Assembly (NCBI RefSeq): GCF_038419845.1
Contig: NZ_JBCAQT010000002.1
Coordinates: 302,794 to 366,793 of the forward strand
DNA from: Marinimicrobium sp038419845
GTDB lineage: Bacteria; Pseudomonadota; Gammaproteobacteria; Pseudomonadales; Cellvibrionaceae
Reading direction: 5' to 3'
Length of the DNA: 64,000 nt
Below, one piece after another: positions 52,158 through 59,873 of the stretch. A model generated the notes under the pieces. It was not told the origin of the DNA. It searched no databases and worked only from the letters and a program-made list of their open reading frames with translations. The position numbers and the translations under genes are program-made. How positions within the stretch are numbered: position 1 is the first letter of the stretch; each line of letters opens with the position of its first letter.

Positions 52158-53240
52158 TCACTCCATCGGATAGCTGATTACCAGGATAAACCTACCGCCC
52201 TCGCCCGCTTCGGACAAGCGGGCTGTCGGGCCAAAGTGGGCCTGCAGCCGGTGGCGTACATTGTCCAGCGCCATGCGGTTGTGCTCGCGTGCCTTCTGCG
52301 GCGCTTGCGAGTGCGGCCCCTGTGTGTGCGAAACCGGGGCGGTCGGCAATGGGTTTTCGATTCGAATGGCCAGTTGGTCGCCCGAGCGGGCGATCTGAAT
52401 CTGGATGACGCCGCCCTCGGGCAGAGGCTCGATGCCGTGAAAAACGGCGTTCTCCAGCAGTGGCTGCAGCAGCAGCGCGGGAATCTGCGCGTTATCGGGC
52501 TGTTCGTCCACCTGCCACTGTACCTGCAGGCGCTCCCCCAGGCGCAGTTGCTCCATGGCCAGGTAGTCGCGGCACAGTTCCAGCTCCCGCTCCAGGGGAA
52601 TCAAGCTGGGCTCGGCCAGGCTGGCCCGAAACAGCGCCGAGAGGTCTTCCACCGCGCGCTCAGCCCGGTCCGGGGCGCTGGCGATCAGGCTGGCGATGCT
52701 GTTGAGACTATTGAACAGAAAGTGGGGGCGAATGCGCGACTGCAGCGCCTGAATACGCGCCTGCAGTTCCGCCTGCTGCTGGTTGTGCAGCTGCTGCTGA
52801 AGGTAGAGGTAGCGCAGCCCGATGCCGGCCAGAATGGCGGCGGTGATCAGGTTCTCCCCCAGCTGCCAGGCGTCCAGCGTCGGCGCCTGGCCCAGGAAGG
52901 CGCGCATCAGCCACTGGCCCAGCAGAGAGAACACCAGGGTGATGGTCAGGACCAGGCCATAGCTGATGGCGCCGGCGCGTACCGGCGGCCACTGGTTGAG
53001 GCGCGGTTTCAGGCGGCACAGCAGCGCGGCGCTGACCAGCACAATCCACTGCACCTGAAAGGAGAACAGCGCCACTGCCTCCCACGACACCTGGGCCAGG
53101 CCGCGGTTGATCATGGCCAGCAGCAGCGCCAGCAGCTCGGCCACCAGCACCAGCAGCAACACCGCCTGGGGCGCGCACAGGTCCGGGAGAAAGTCGCCGC
53201 TCTCGCGTTGGGTCCGGGTTGCGGTTGTCTGGTCGCTCAA
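52158..53240 (-). CDS. algZ: AlgZ/FimS-type sensor histidine kinase (LytS family)
   Basis: 360 residues, starting at TTG 53240 (AGGGGC nearby). Four to six membrane helices in the N-terminal half, then QAELQARIQALQSRIRPHFLFNSLNSIASLIASAPDRAERAVEDLSALFRASL with the phospho-His in RPHFLFNS, and the ATP-binding part (LLQPLLENAVFHGIEPLPEGGVIQIQI, then MALDNVRHRLQAHFGPTA). It is expected to phosphorylate AlgR, encoded three bases downstream. Divergent from argH. The stimulus is unknown. Confidence 0.9.
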   Translation of the reverse strand: MSDQTTATRTQRESGDFLPDLCAPQAVLLLVLVAELLALLLAMINRGLAQVSWEAVALFSFQVQWIVLVSAALLCRLKPRLNQWPPVRAGAISYGLVLTITLVFSLLGQWLMRAFLGQAPTLDAWQLGENLITAAILAGIGLRYLYLQQQLHNQQQAELQARIQALQSRIRPHFLFNSLNSIASLIASAPDRAERAVEDLSALFRASLAEPSLIPLERELELCRDYLAMEQLRLGERLQVQWQVDEQPDNAQIPALLLQPLLENAVFHGIEPLPEGGVIQIQIARSGDQLAIRIENPLPTAPVSHTQGPHSQAPQKAREHNRMALDNVRHRLQAHFGPTARLSEAGEGGRFILVISYPME

Positions 53241-53359
53241 TTCATGCCCCTGTTAGTTTATAATGCTCGACCCTGGAGTCTTATCCTACCGCTTTTTCGG
53301 CGGTCGGGAGCTGAATCTCCCCCCATTTTGCCAACCACGTCAAAACAGCGAGTGTTTAC

Positions 53360-54757
53360 ATGAGCGACAGCGAGCCGAAAAACCAGTCCTGGGGCGGGCG
53401 TTTTACCGAGCCCACCGATGCCTTTGTCGAGCGCTTTACCGCGTCGATCGGCTTCGATCATCGCCTGTACGCCCAGGACATTCAGGGTTCTATTGCTCAC
53501 GCGACCATGCTCGCCAAGGTCGGGGTGCTCACCGAGGCCGAGCGGGACCTGATTCTCGAGGGCCTTGAAGGCGTGCGGGCCGATATCGAGGCGGGCAACT
53601 TCCCGTGGTCCGTCAGCCTGGAAGATGTGCACATGAACATCGAGGCGGCCCTGACCGAGCGCATCGGTATTGCCGGCAAAAAACTGCACACCGGGCGCTC
53701 GCGCAACGACCAGGTGGCCACTGATATTCGCCTGTATCTGCGCGACAACATTGACCGGATCAGCCAGGAACTCACGCGTCTGCAGACCGGGTTGCTCGAT
53801 CTGGCCGAGCGCGAGGCCGATACCATCATGCCCGGCTTTACTCACTTGCAGTCCGCTCAGCCGGTGACCTTTGGCCACCACCTGCTGGCCTGGTTTGAAA
53901 TGCTCAAGCGCGACCACAGCCGTCTGCTCGATTGCCGGGCGCGACTGAATCAGTCGCCCCTGGGCGCGGCCGCGCTGGCCGGCACCACCTACCCCATCGA
54001 TCGGGCCATGACCGCCGAACTGCTGGGCTTCGATCAGCCCACGGCCAACTCCCTGGATTCGGTCAGCGATCGGGATTTTGCCATCGAATTCTGCGCCTTC
54101 GCCAGCATTCTGCTCACTCACTTGTCCCGGGCGAGCGAGGAGCTGGTGCTCTGGACCTCGGCGCAGTTTGGCTTTATCGATCTGCCGGACCGCTTCTGCA
54201 CCGGCTCCTCGATCATGCCCCAGAAAAAGAATCCGGACGTGCCCGAGCTGGTGCGCGGCAAGACCGGCCGGGTCAACGGTCATCTGATTGCCCTGCTCAC
54301 CCTGATGAAATCCCAGCCGCTGGCCTACAACAAGGACAACCAGGAAGACAAGGAGCCGCTGTTTGACGCGGTGGATACGGTCAAGGACTGCCTGCGCGCC
54401 TTTGCCGACATGGTGCCGGCCATTGAGGCGAAAAAAGACAATATGTACGAGGCGGCCAAGCGTGGCTTCTCGACCGCCACCGACCTGGCGGATTACCTGG
54501 TGCGCCGGGGTACCCCCTTCCGCGATGCCCACGAGGTGGTGGGCAAGTCCGTCGCCTACGGCCTGAAAACCGGCAAGGACCTCTCGGAAATGACCCTGGA
54601 GGAGCTTCAACAGTTCTCCGATACCATCGAGCAGGACGTGTTCGAGGTGCTCACCCTGGAAGGCTCCGTGGCAGCGCGCGATCATATCGGCGGCACCGCA
54701 CCCGAGCAGGTCCGCAAAGCCGTGACCCGGGCCCGGCAGGCGCTTTCCGGGGAGTGA
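53360..54757 (+). CDS. argH: argininosuccinate lyase
   Basis: 465 residues of the fumarase/aspartase superfamily. Landmarks: WGGRFTEPTDAFVERFTASIGFD, the catalytic loop GSSIMPQKKNPDVPELVRGKTGR with Ser, and HTGRSRNDQVATDIRLYLRD. It cleaves argininosuccinate to arginine and fumarate in arginine biosynthesis. Divergent from algZ by about 120 bp, a synteny shared with Pseudomonas. Confidence 0.97.
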   Translation: MSDSEPKNQSWGGRFTEPTDAFVERFTASIGFDHRLYAQDIQGSIAHATMLAKVGVLTEAERDLILEGLEGVRADIEAGNFPWSVSLEDVHMNIEAALTERIGIAGKKLHTGRSRNDQVATDIRLYLRDNIDRISQELTRLQTGLLDLAEREADTIMPGFTHLQSAQPVTFGHHLLAWFEMLKRDHSRLLDCRARLNQSPLGAAALAGTTYPIDRAMTAELLGFDQPTANSLDSVSDRDFAIEFCAFASILLTHLSRASEELVLWTSAQFGFIDLPDRFCTGSSIMPQKKNPDVPELVRGKTGRVNGHLIALLTLMKSQPLAYNKDNQEDKEPLFDAVDTVKDCLRAFADMVPAIEAKKDNMYEAAKRGFSTATDLADYLVRRGTPFRDAHEVVGKSVAYGLKTGKDLSEMTLEELQQFSDTIEQDVFEVLTLEGSVAARDHIGGTAPEQVRKAVTRARQALSGE

Positions 54758-54861
54758 ACGGTCGACCGGTGCTGATGGACATTCATCGCTTGCTTTGCGC
54801 TAGTGGTGCGCTATTCTGAGAGCTCAGCCACTCCGGAAAAACCAGCAGAAGGGAATGAATG

Positions 54862-56259
54862 ATGGATGTCATCGACACTTGGCCCCGTGCCAGAGTAACC
54901 GGCCGGGCGAGCACCTGGCTCGCCGCCGTGTTTGTCAGCTCACTGCTGGTGTTGAGCGGCTGCGGTGGCAGTAGCGGCGATACAGGCGGCAGTGGTCCGG
55001 GCGGCGGCACCTCCAGTGAACCCTCCGAGGACAGCTCCGGTGACTCTGGCGGTGAAAGTGCCGGTGGCGACGGCAGCTATGAGGGCACTGAAGGTGGATC
55101 GGAGCCGGCCGGTGGCGGCGGTGACCCGGCCGATTTCCAGTCGGGCACCCTCACGGCCGGGGATCTCGACGATGTGCTCAATGCGTCTCTCTATGCGGAT
55201 TATGTGAGCAATTTTCTGCAGGAGAACCCCGACGCCTCCTCACTCTATGTGTTCATGAATGAAGCCATTGTCGTTGAGGTGCGCGACAGTGACGGCGAGC
55301 CCTTCCCCTTTGCCCAGGTCAGCCTTCTCCAGAACGACGAGGCCCTGTTGAGTCGGCATACGCCGGTGGATGGCCAACTGCGCCTCTTTCCCTCCATTGA
55401 TGAACTGCCCGATACCTTCGAGCTCCAGGTCAGCAACCCCACCGACGATGTCCAGGTGACCGAGTCGGTGGTGCTGGCCGAGCTGGAGGAGGACCGGACC
55501 CTCGTTGTGACCCTGCCGATACTGCCCCAGCCGGTGGACAAGCTCGACCTGCTGCTGGTGATCGATACCACCGGCAGCATGGGGGATGAGCTGGATTACC
55601 TGAAAACGGAGCTCTCCAGCATCCTGGGCTCAATCAGCGCCAATAACCCGGGGATCCATATTCGCCTGGGGTTGGTCGTCTACCGGGATAACGGCGATGA
55701 GTATGTGACCCGCACCTACGAATTTACCGAGGATGTGGCCGAGCTGCAGTCGACGCTCAATGACCAGGACCACGACGGTGGCGGGGATTATCCCGAGGCC
55801 ATGGATAAGGCCATGCAGGCGGCTCTGGCGTTTGAATGGCGCGAAGAGGCGGTCAAGACTCTCCTGTTGGTGGCCGATGCGCCGCCCCACGACGACAGAC
55901 TGCAGGCCACCTGGGAGACCAGCCTGGTCGCGCGGGACCAGCAGATTCACATCCTGCCACTGGCGGCCAGTGGCGCCGGCCCCCTGACCGAATTCATCAT
56001 GCGCGGTATGGCGGTGTTGACCAACAGCCGCTACCTGTTTCTCACCGACGATTCGGGCTACGGCGACTCCCACGACGAGCCCACCACCGACTGCTATGTG
56101 GTGACGCGGCTGGACCAGCTGGTGAGCCGGGTGATCAACTCGCTGCTCGAGGGCGAGCGGATCGAGCCGTCGGAGGATGAGATCATCCGCACGGTGGGTC
56201 ATTACAACGCCGGCGTCTGCGAGCCGCCCGAGCAGGAACCCGTGCCGGAGGAGGAATAG
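54862..56259 (+). CDS. VWA-domain lipoprotein
   Basis: About 465 residues from ATG 54862 (or 54859). A signal peptide ends in lipobox LVLSGC; the mature start is Gly-Ser rich (CGGSSGDTGGSGPGGG) and long disordered to about residue 95. A beta domain (about 120-215) is followed by a von Willebrand A domain (about 225-400): LDLLLVIDTTGSMGDELDYLK has the MIDAS motif DxTGS, with later VKTLLLVADAPPHD. Tail is acidic. Likely surface adhesion or protein-protein binding. Not linked in operon to its neighbours. Confidence 0.85.
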   Translation: MDVIDTWPRARVTGRASTWLAAVFVSSLLVLSGCGGSSGDTGGSGPGGGTSSEPSEDSSGDSGGESAGGDGSYEGTEGGSEPAGGGGDPADFQSGTLTAGDLDDVLNASLYADYVSNFLQENPDASSLYVFMNEAIVVEVRDSDGEPFPFAQVSLLQNDEALLSRHTPVDGQLRLFPSIDELPDTFELQVSNPTDDVQVTESVVLAELEEDRTLVVTLPILPQPVDKLDLLLVIDTTGSMGDELDYLKTELSSILGSISANNPGIHIRLGLVVYRDNGDEYVTRTYEFTEDVAELQSTLNDQDHDGGGDYPEAMDKAMQAALAFEWREEAVKTLLLVADAPPHDDRLQATWETSLVARDQQIHILPLAASGAGPLTEFIMRGMAVLTNSRYLFLTDDSGYGDSHDEPTTDCYVVTRLDQLVSRVINSLLEGERIEPSEDEIIRTVGHYNAGVCEPPEQEPVPEEE

Positions 56260-56283
56260 CCTCCCGGCGGGCGGCGTAGTCCA

Positions 56284-57756
56284 CTAGTGGAAAACGCCCC
56301 ACCTGACCAGGAGCACGCCCACGAGGGTCACCACCAGGATACCGGCCAGGTTCAACACCAACCCGGCGCTGGCCATCTGCCGAACCTGTAGTTGCCCCGA
56401 GCCAAAGACAATGGCATTGGGAGGCGTGGCCACCGGCAGCATAAAGGCGCAGCTGGCGGCCAGGGCGGCGGGCACGGCCAGCGCCTCGGCCGGCAGCCCG
56501 AGGCTTAACGCCAGGGCGCCGAGCAGAGGGAGGAAGGCGGCGGTCGTGGCGGTGTTGCTGGTGATCTCCGTCAGGAAAATCACGGTCAGCGTCACGCCCC
56601 CGATGATGGCGACCACCGGCCACTGCCCCAGTGCCTCCAGACCGTCCGCAATGGCCTGGGCCAGGCCCGAGTCCTGAATGATCCCGGCCAGCGCCAGGCC
56701 GCCACCGAACAATAGCAATACGCCCCAGGGTAATCGCTGCGATGTGTCCCAATCCATCAGGCGTGAGCGCCGCTCATCCCCGGCCGGCAGTGCGTGCAGA
56801 GCCACGGCACAGGTGATGGCGATGCCGGTATCGGTGAGCGCCTGCCCGGGCAACAGTCCGGCCAGCAAGGGTTGGCCGACCCAGGCGGCGGCCGTCAAAA
56901 CAAACACCAGCGCCACCCGCTTTTCCATGGTGCTCATGGGGCCGAGCTGAGCCAGGCGCTGGGCAAAGAGTTCGCGTCGGTGGTCGCCCTCGTCCCGCTC
57001 CCCGGTACCGGCGGTCACGCCGCGCGAGACCACACCGGCCAGCCAGAGCCAGGCGGCCGCGAGCATGATCAGCGCCAGGGGCAGACCGATCAGCATCCAG
57101 CGGCCGAAACCCAGGTGAATGTCGTGGTGCTCGGACAGGTAAGCGGCCAACAGAGCGTTGGGTGGGGTACCGATCAGGGTGGCGATACCGCCGATACTGG
57201 CGGCGTAGGCAATACTGAGTAACAGGGCCACGGCGTAGGGGTTGCCGCCGCGAGCATCGGCGACCCCTTTTACCTGAATAACCGATATTGCGATGGGTAG
57301 CATCATAATGGCGGTCGCGGTATTGCTGACCCACATGCTCAGAAAGGCAGTGGCCAGCATGAAGCCGGCGATTTCCCGGCTCGGCGTTCCGCCCATGGCG
57401 GCCAGGATCCAGAGCGCAATCCGCTCGTGCAGGCGCCAGCGCTCCATGGCCAGTCCCAGGACGAAACCGCCGAGAAACAGGAAAATCAGTGGATGGGCGT
57501 AGTCCCGGGTCACCTGGTCCGCGTCAACCAGCCCGAATAGCGGGCCGAGCACAATCGGCAGGAGCGCCGTGGCGGCCAGGGGCAGGGTTTCGCCGATCCA
57601 GAAGACCGCCATGATCCATGCCAGCCCCAGAGCCTGCCAGGCCTCGGGTGCCAACGTTCCGGGCGGGGGGAACAGCTGGGTGAGTACCAGCCCAGCCAGC
57701 CCCAGCAGGGCGTCGGGCCAGTGAGAACGCCTGGCTGTGGATCGCGAATCGGACAT
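56284..57756 (-). CDS. SLC13/DASS family sodium-coupled dicarboxylate or anion transporter
   Basis: 490 residues from ATG 57756 with GAGGAG upstream; a 580-residue extension has no hydrophobic or family features. About eleven membrane helices and two SNT signatures: MWVSNTATAIMMLP and EITSNTATTAAFLPLLGALA, the Na+/substrate sites of this family. The helix GGIATLIGTPPNALLAAYLSEH and the terminal ATPPNAIVFGSGQL region are also typical. Substrates include succinate, malate, citrate or sulfate; I cannot say which. Confidence 0.9.
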   Translation of the reverse strand: MSDSRSTARRSHWPDALLGLAGLVLTQLFPPPGTLAPEAWQALGLAWIMAVFWIGETLPLAATALLPIVLGPLFGLVDADQVTRDYAHPLIFLFLGGFVLGLAMERWRLHERIALWILAAMGGTPSREIAGFMLATAFLSMWVSNTATAIMMLPIAISVIQVKGVADARGGNPYAVALLLSIAYAASIGGIATLIGTPPNALLAAYLSEHHDIHLGFGRWMLIGLPLALIMLAAAWLWLAGVVSRGVTAGTGERDEGDHRRELFAQRLAQLGPMSTMEKRVALVFVLTAAAWVGQPLLAGLLPGQALTDTGIAITCAVALHALPAGDERRSRLMDWDTSQRLPWGVLLLFGGGLALAGIIQDSGLAQAIADGLEALGQWPVVAIIGGVTLTVIFLTEITSNTATTAAFLPLLGALALSLGLPAEALAVPAALAASCAFMLPVATPPNAIVFGSGQLQVRQMASAGLVLNLAGILVVTLVGVLLVRWGVFH

Positions 57757-58014
57757 GACCGGTCTCCTCGAATCAGTTCGGGCACTGGGCCGCAGTTTCC
57801 TTTGGTAAATTGAACTGAAATGTTCTAGCCTAAGGGCCTGCCCAAAAAAACATGAAAAACCCGAATCAGACAACAAATAATAGCAACGGGCAGTAACAAT
57901 AGGTGTGAATGGACTCTTAAGTTGCCCCCGAAACAGACTCATTCCCCGGTTTCGGGAGCAAGGGAAGCGATCACCCGCCTGAACTGTCGAAATCACTACA
58001 GTGGCGTTTTGGAA

Positions 58015-59856
58015 ATGACAAAACACAACGGCCTTCAGGGTAAAGCACTGACCCGGCGCATTGAGCAGCTGGAGCGTGAACTCGAGCAGCTTAAAAGCAG
58101 AGCGCGTGGCTCCCAGTCACCGGCGGGTGACTCGGCCGGGAATGAGCCGCCCCTGTCGGTCCCCGCTGCCCAGGATGCGACCGAGACCGTGGAGCAATTG
58201 CTGGCGCGGGTGGCCGAGCGCTACACCCATGAAGACCTCCTGCGGGCTCAGGAGGCTCTGGTTTCCGCCCGGGCCCAGACCGACCTGGCCAACCGCACCA
58301 AGAGCGAATTTCTGGCACGGATGAGTCACGAGATCCGCACGCCCATGAACGCCATTATCGGCCTGGGCCACCTGTTGCGCGACACCTCGCTCGACAGCCA
58401 GCAGCGGGGGTATCTCGACAGCATCAGTGCCGCGGCCGACTCCCTTCTGCATATCATCAACCAGGTGCTCGATTTCTCCAAGATCGAAACCGGCAAGATC
58501 GTGCTGGAGAACACTCACTTCGACCTGGAGCAGGTGTTTGAGAAGCTCTCGCGCCTGTTCGAGGTCAGCGCCGCGCACCGCAATGTGGACATCACCTACG
58601 ACCTTCATCCCGACGTGCCGCGCTTTCTGCGCGGCGATACCGCCCGCCTCGGGCAGGTACTGAGTCACCTGGTCGACAATGCCCTGCAGTACTCCTCCGG
58701 GGGCAATGTGCTGGTCAGTGTCCGGGAAGAGAGTCGACAGGCCGAGGGGGTGATGCTCAGATTCTGTATCACCGATTTTGGCGCGGGCATGACTTCCGAG
58801 CAGGTGGCCGAGCTCACCTCCCACCTCAAGGCGGTGGCCGAGGGCGAGCGCCTGGCCAGTGAAAGCACGGGGCTGCACATCTGTCATCATCTGATCCGGT
58901 TGATGGATGGGGACCTGTCCATCAAAAGCCGCGCGGGCAAGGGGTGCCGGATCAGCTTTACCGCCTGGTTCGAGCACAGCCAGATCGGCGCCAAGGCGCT
59001 GCGCGATCAGCCCCATCGGTTCGAGCAGTTGCGGGCGCTGATCGTGGACGATAACACCCTGGCGCGGGAAATCATTTCGGGCACACTCCAGAATATGGGC
59101 ATCGAAGCGGACACGGCCGAGAGCGGCGAGATGGCCCTGAAGCAGATCCGGCGCGCCGATCAGACCGACACCCCCTACGAGCTGGTGCTGATGGACTACC
59201 AGATGCCCCGGATGGATGGCCTGACCACCATTGCCGCTCTCAAAGCCGATCACCCGCTGCGCCACCCGCCCCGGGTGTTGCTGGTCTCCTCCTACCACCG
59301 CGATGAAATTTTTCAGGATCACCAGCACGCGGAGCTGGTGGACGGGTTTCTCAGCAAACCGGTAAGCGAATCACGGCTCTTTGATGCGCTCAGTCGGGCG
59401 TTTGGTCCGGGGTTGACGGATCCGAGCGAGCTGCTCCCCGGCGCCGAGACCGAAGTGCTCGGCGGTCTGAGGGTGCTGCTGGCCGAGGATAACCGGGTCA
59501 ACCAACAGGTGGCCGAGGGGATCCTGCGTAAGCGCGGCGTGACCGTGACCATCGCCAACAACGGCCGCGAAGCGCTCGAGCGGCTTCAGGCCACGCCCGA
59601 GGCGTTTGATGTGATCCTGATGGACCTGGAAATGCCGGAGGTGGATGGCTACGAAGCCACCGAGATCATCCGTTCGGGTACACTGCGCCCGGAGATTCCC
59701 ATTGTGGCCATTACCGCCCAGGCCATCGGCGGCGATCGCGAACGCTGCCTGGACATCGGCATGAATGGTTACATCAGTAAACCGATCAGGCCCGAGCGTC
59801 TGTATCAGACGCTCGCGGAAGTGGCGGCTACCTTCGTCGCGCCCAACATCAAGTAG
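58015..59856 (+). CDS. soluble hybrid histidine kinase with two receiver domains
   Basis: 613 residues from ATG 58015 (TTG 57922 would add 31 unlikely residues). A short N-terminal coiled coil, then HisKA with SEFLARMSHEIRTPMNAIIGLGHLL (His105), HATPase (VLSHLVDNALQYSSGGNVLVSV; DFGAGMT) in which the G2 box is unusual (ESTGLHICHHLI instead of GTGLGL), then two receivers: RALIVDDNTLAREIIS with VLMDYQMPRMDG, and LRVLLAEDNRVNQQVAEGI with ILMDLEMPEVDG. No transmembrane or sensing domain is seen, so signal input must come from another protein. It precedes cyaA by 17 bases; a link with cAMP is possible but not shown. Confidence 0.88.
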   Translation: MTKHNGLQGKALTRRIEQLERELEQLKSRARGSQSPAGDSAGNEPPLSVPAAQDATETVEQLLARVAERYTHEDLLRAQEALVSARAQTDLANRTKSEFLARMSHEIRTPMNAIIGLGHLLRDTSLDSQQRGYLDSISAAADSLLHIINQVLDFSKIETGKIVLENTHFDLEQVFEKLSRLFEVSAAHRNVDITYDLHPDVPRFLRGDTARLGQVLSHLVDNALQYSSGGNVLVSVREESRQAEGVMLRFCITDFGAGMTSEQVAELTSHLKAVAEGERLASESTGLHICHHLIRLMDGDLSIKSRAGKGCRISFTAWFEHSQIGAKALRDQPHRFEQLRALIVDDNTLAREIISGTLQNMGIEADTAESGEMALKQIRRADQTDTPYELVLMDYQMPRMDGLTTIAALKADHPLRHPPRVLLVSSYHRDEIFQDHQHAELVDGFLSKPVSESRLFDALSRAFGPGLTDPSELLPGAETEVLGGLRVLLAEDNRVNQQVAEGILRKRGVTVTIANNGREALERLQATPEAFDVILMDLEMPEVDGYEATEIIRSGTLRPEIPIVAITAQAIGGDRERCLDIGMNGYISKPIRPERLYQTLAEVAATFVAPNIK

Positions 59857-59873
59857 TAAAGAAGGCCGTTCGA

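Noticed and set aside
53258..54685. 475-codon open frame antisense to argH
   Set aside because: Low-complexity His/Gly/Val-rich translation with no motifs; argH is intact on the plus strand.
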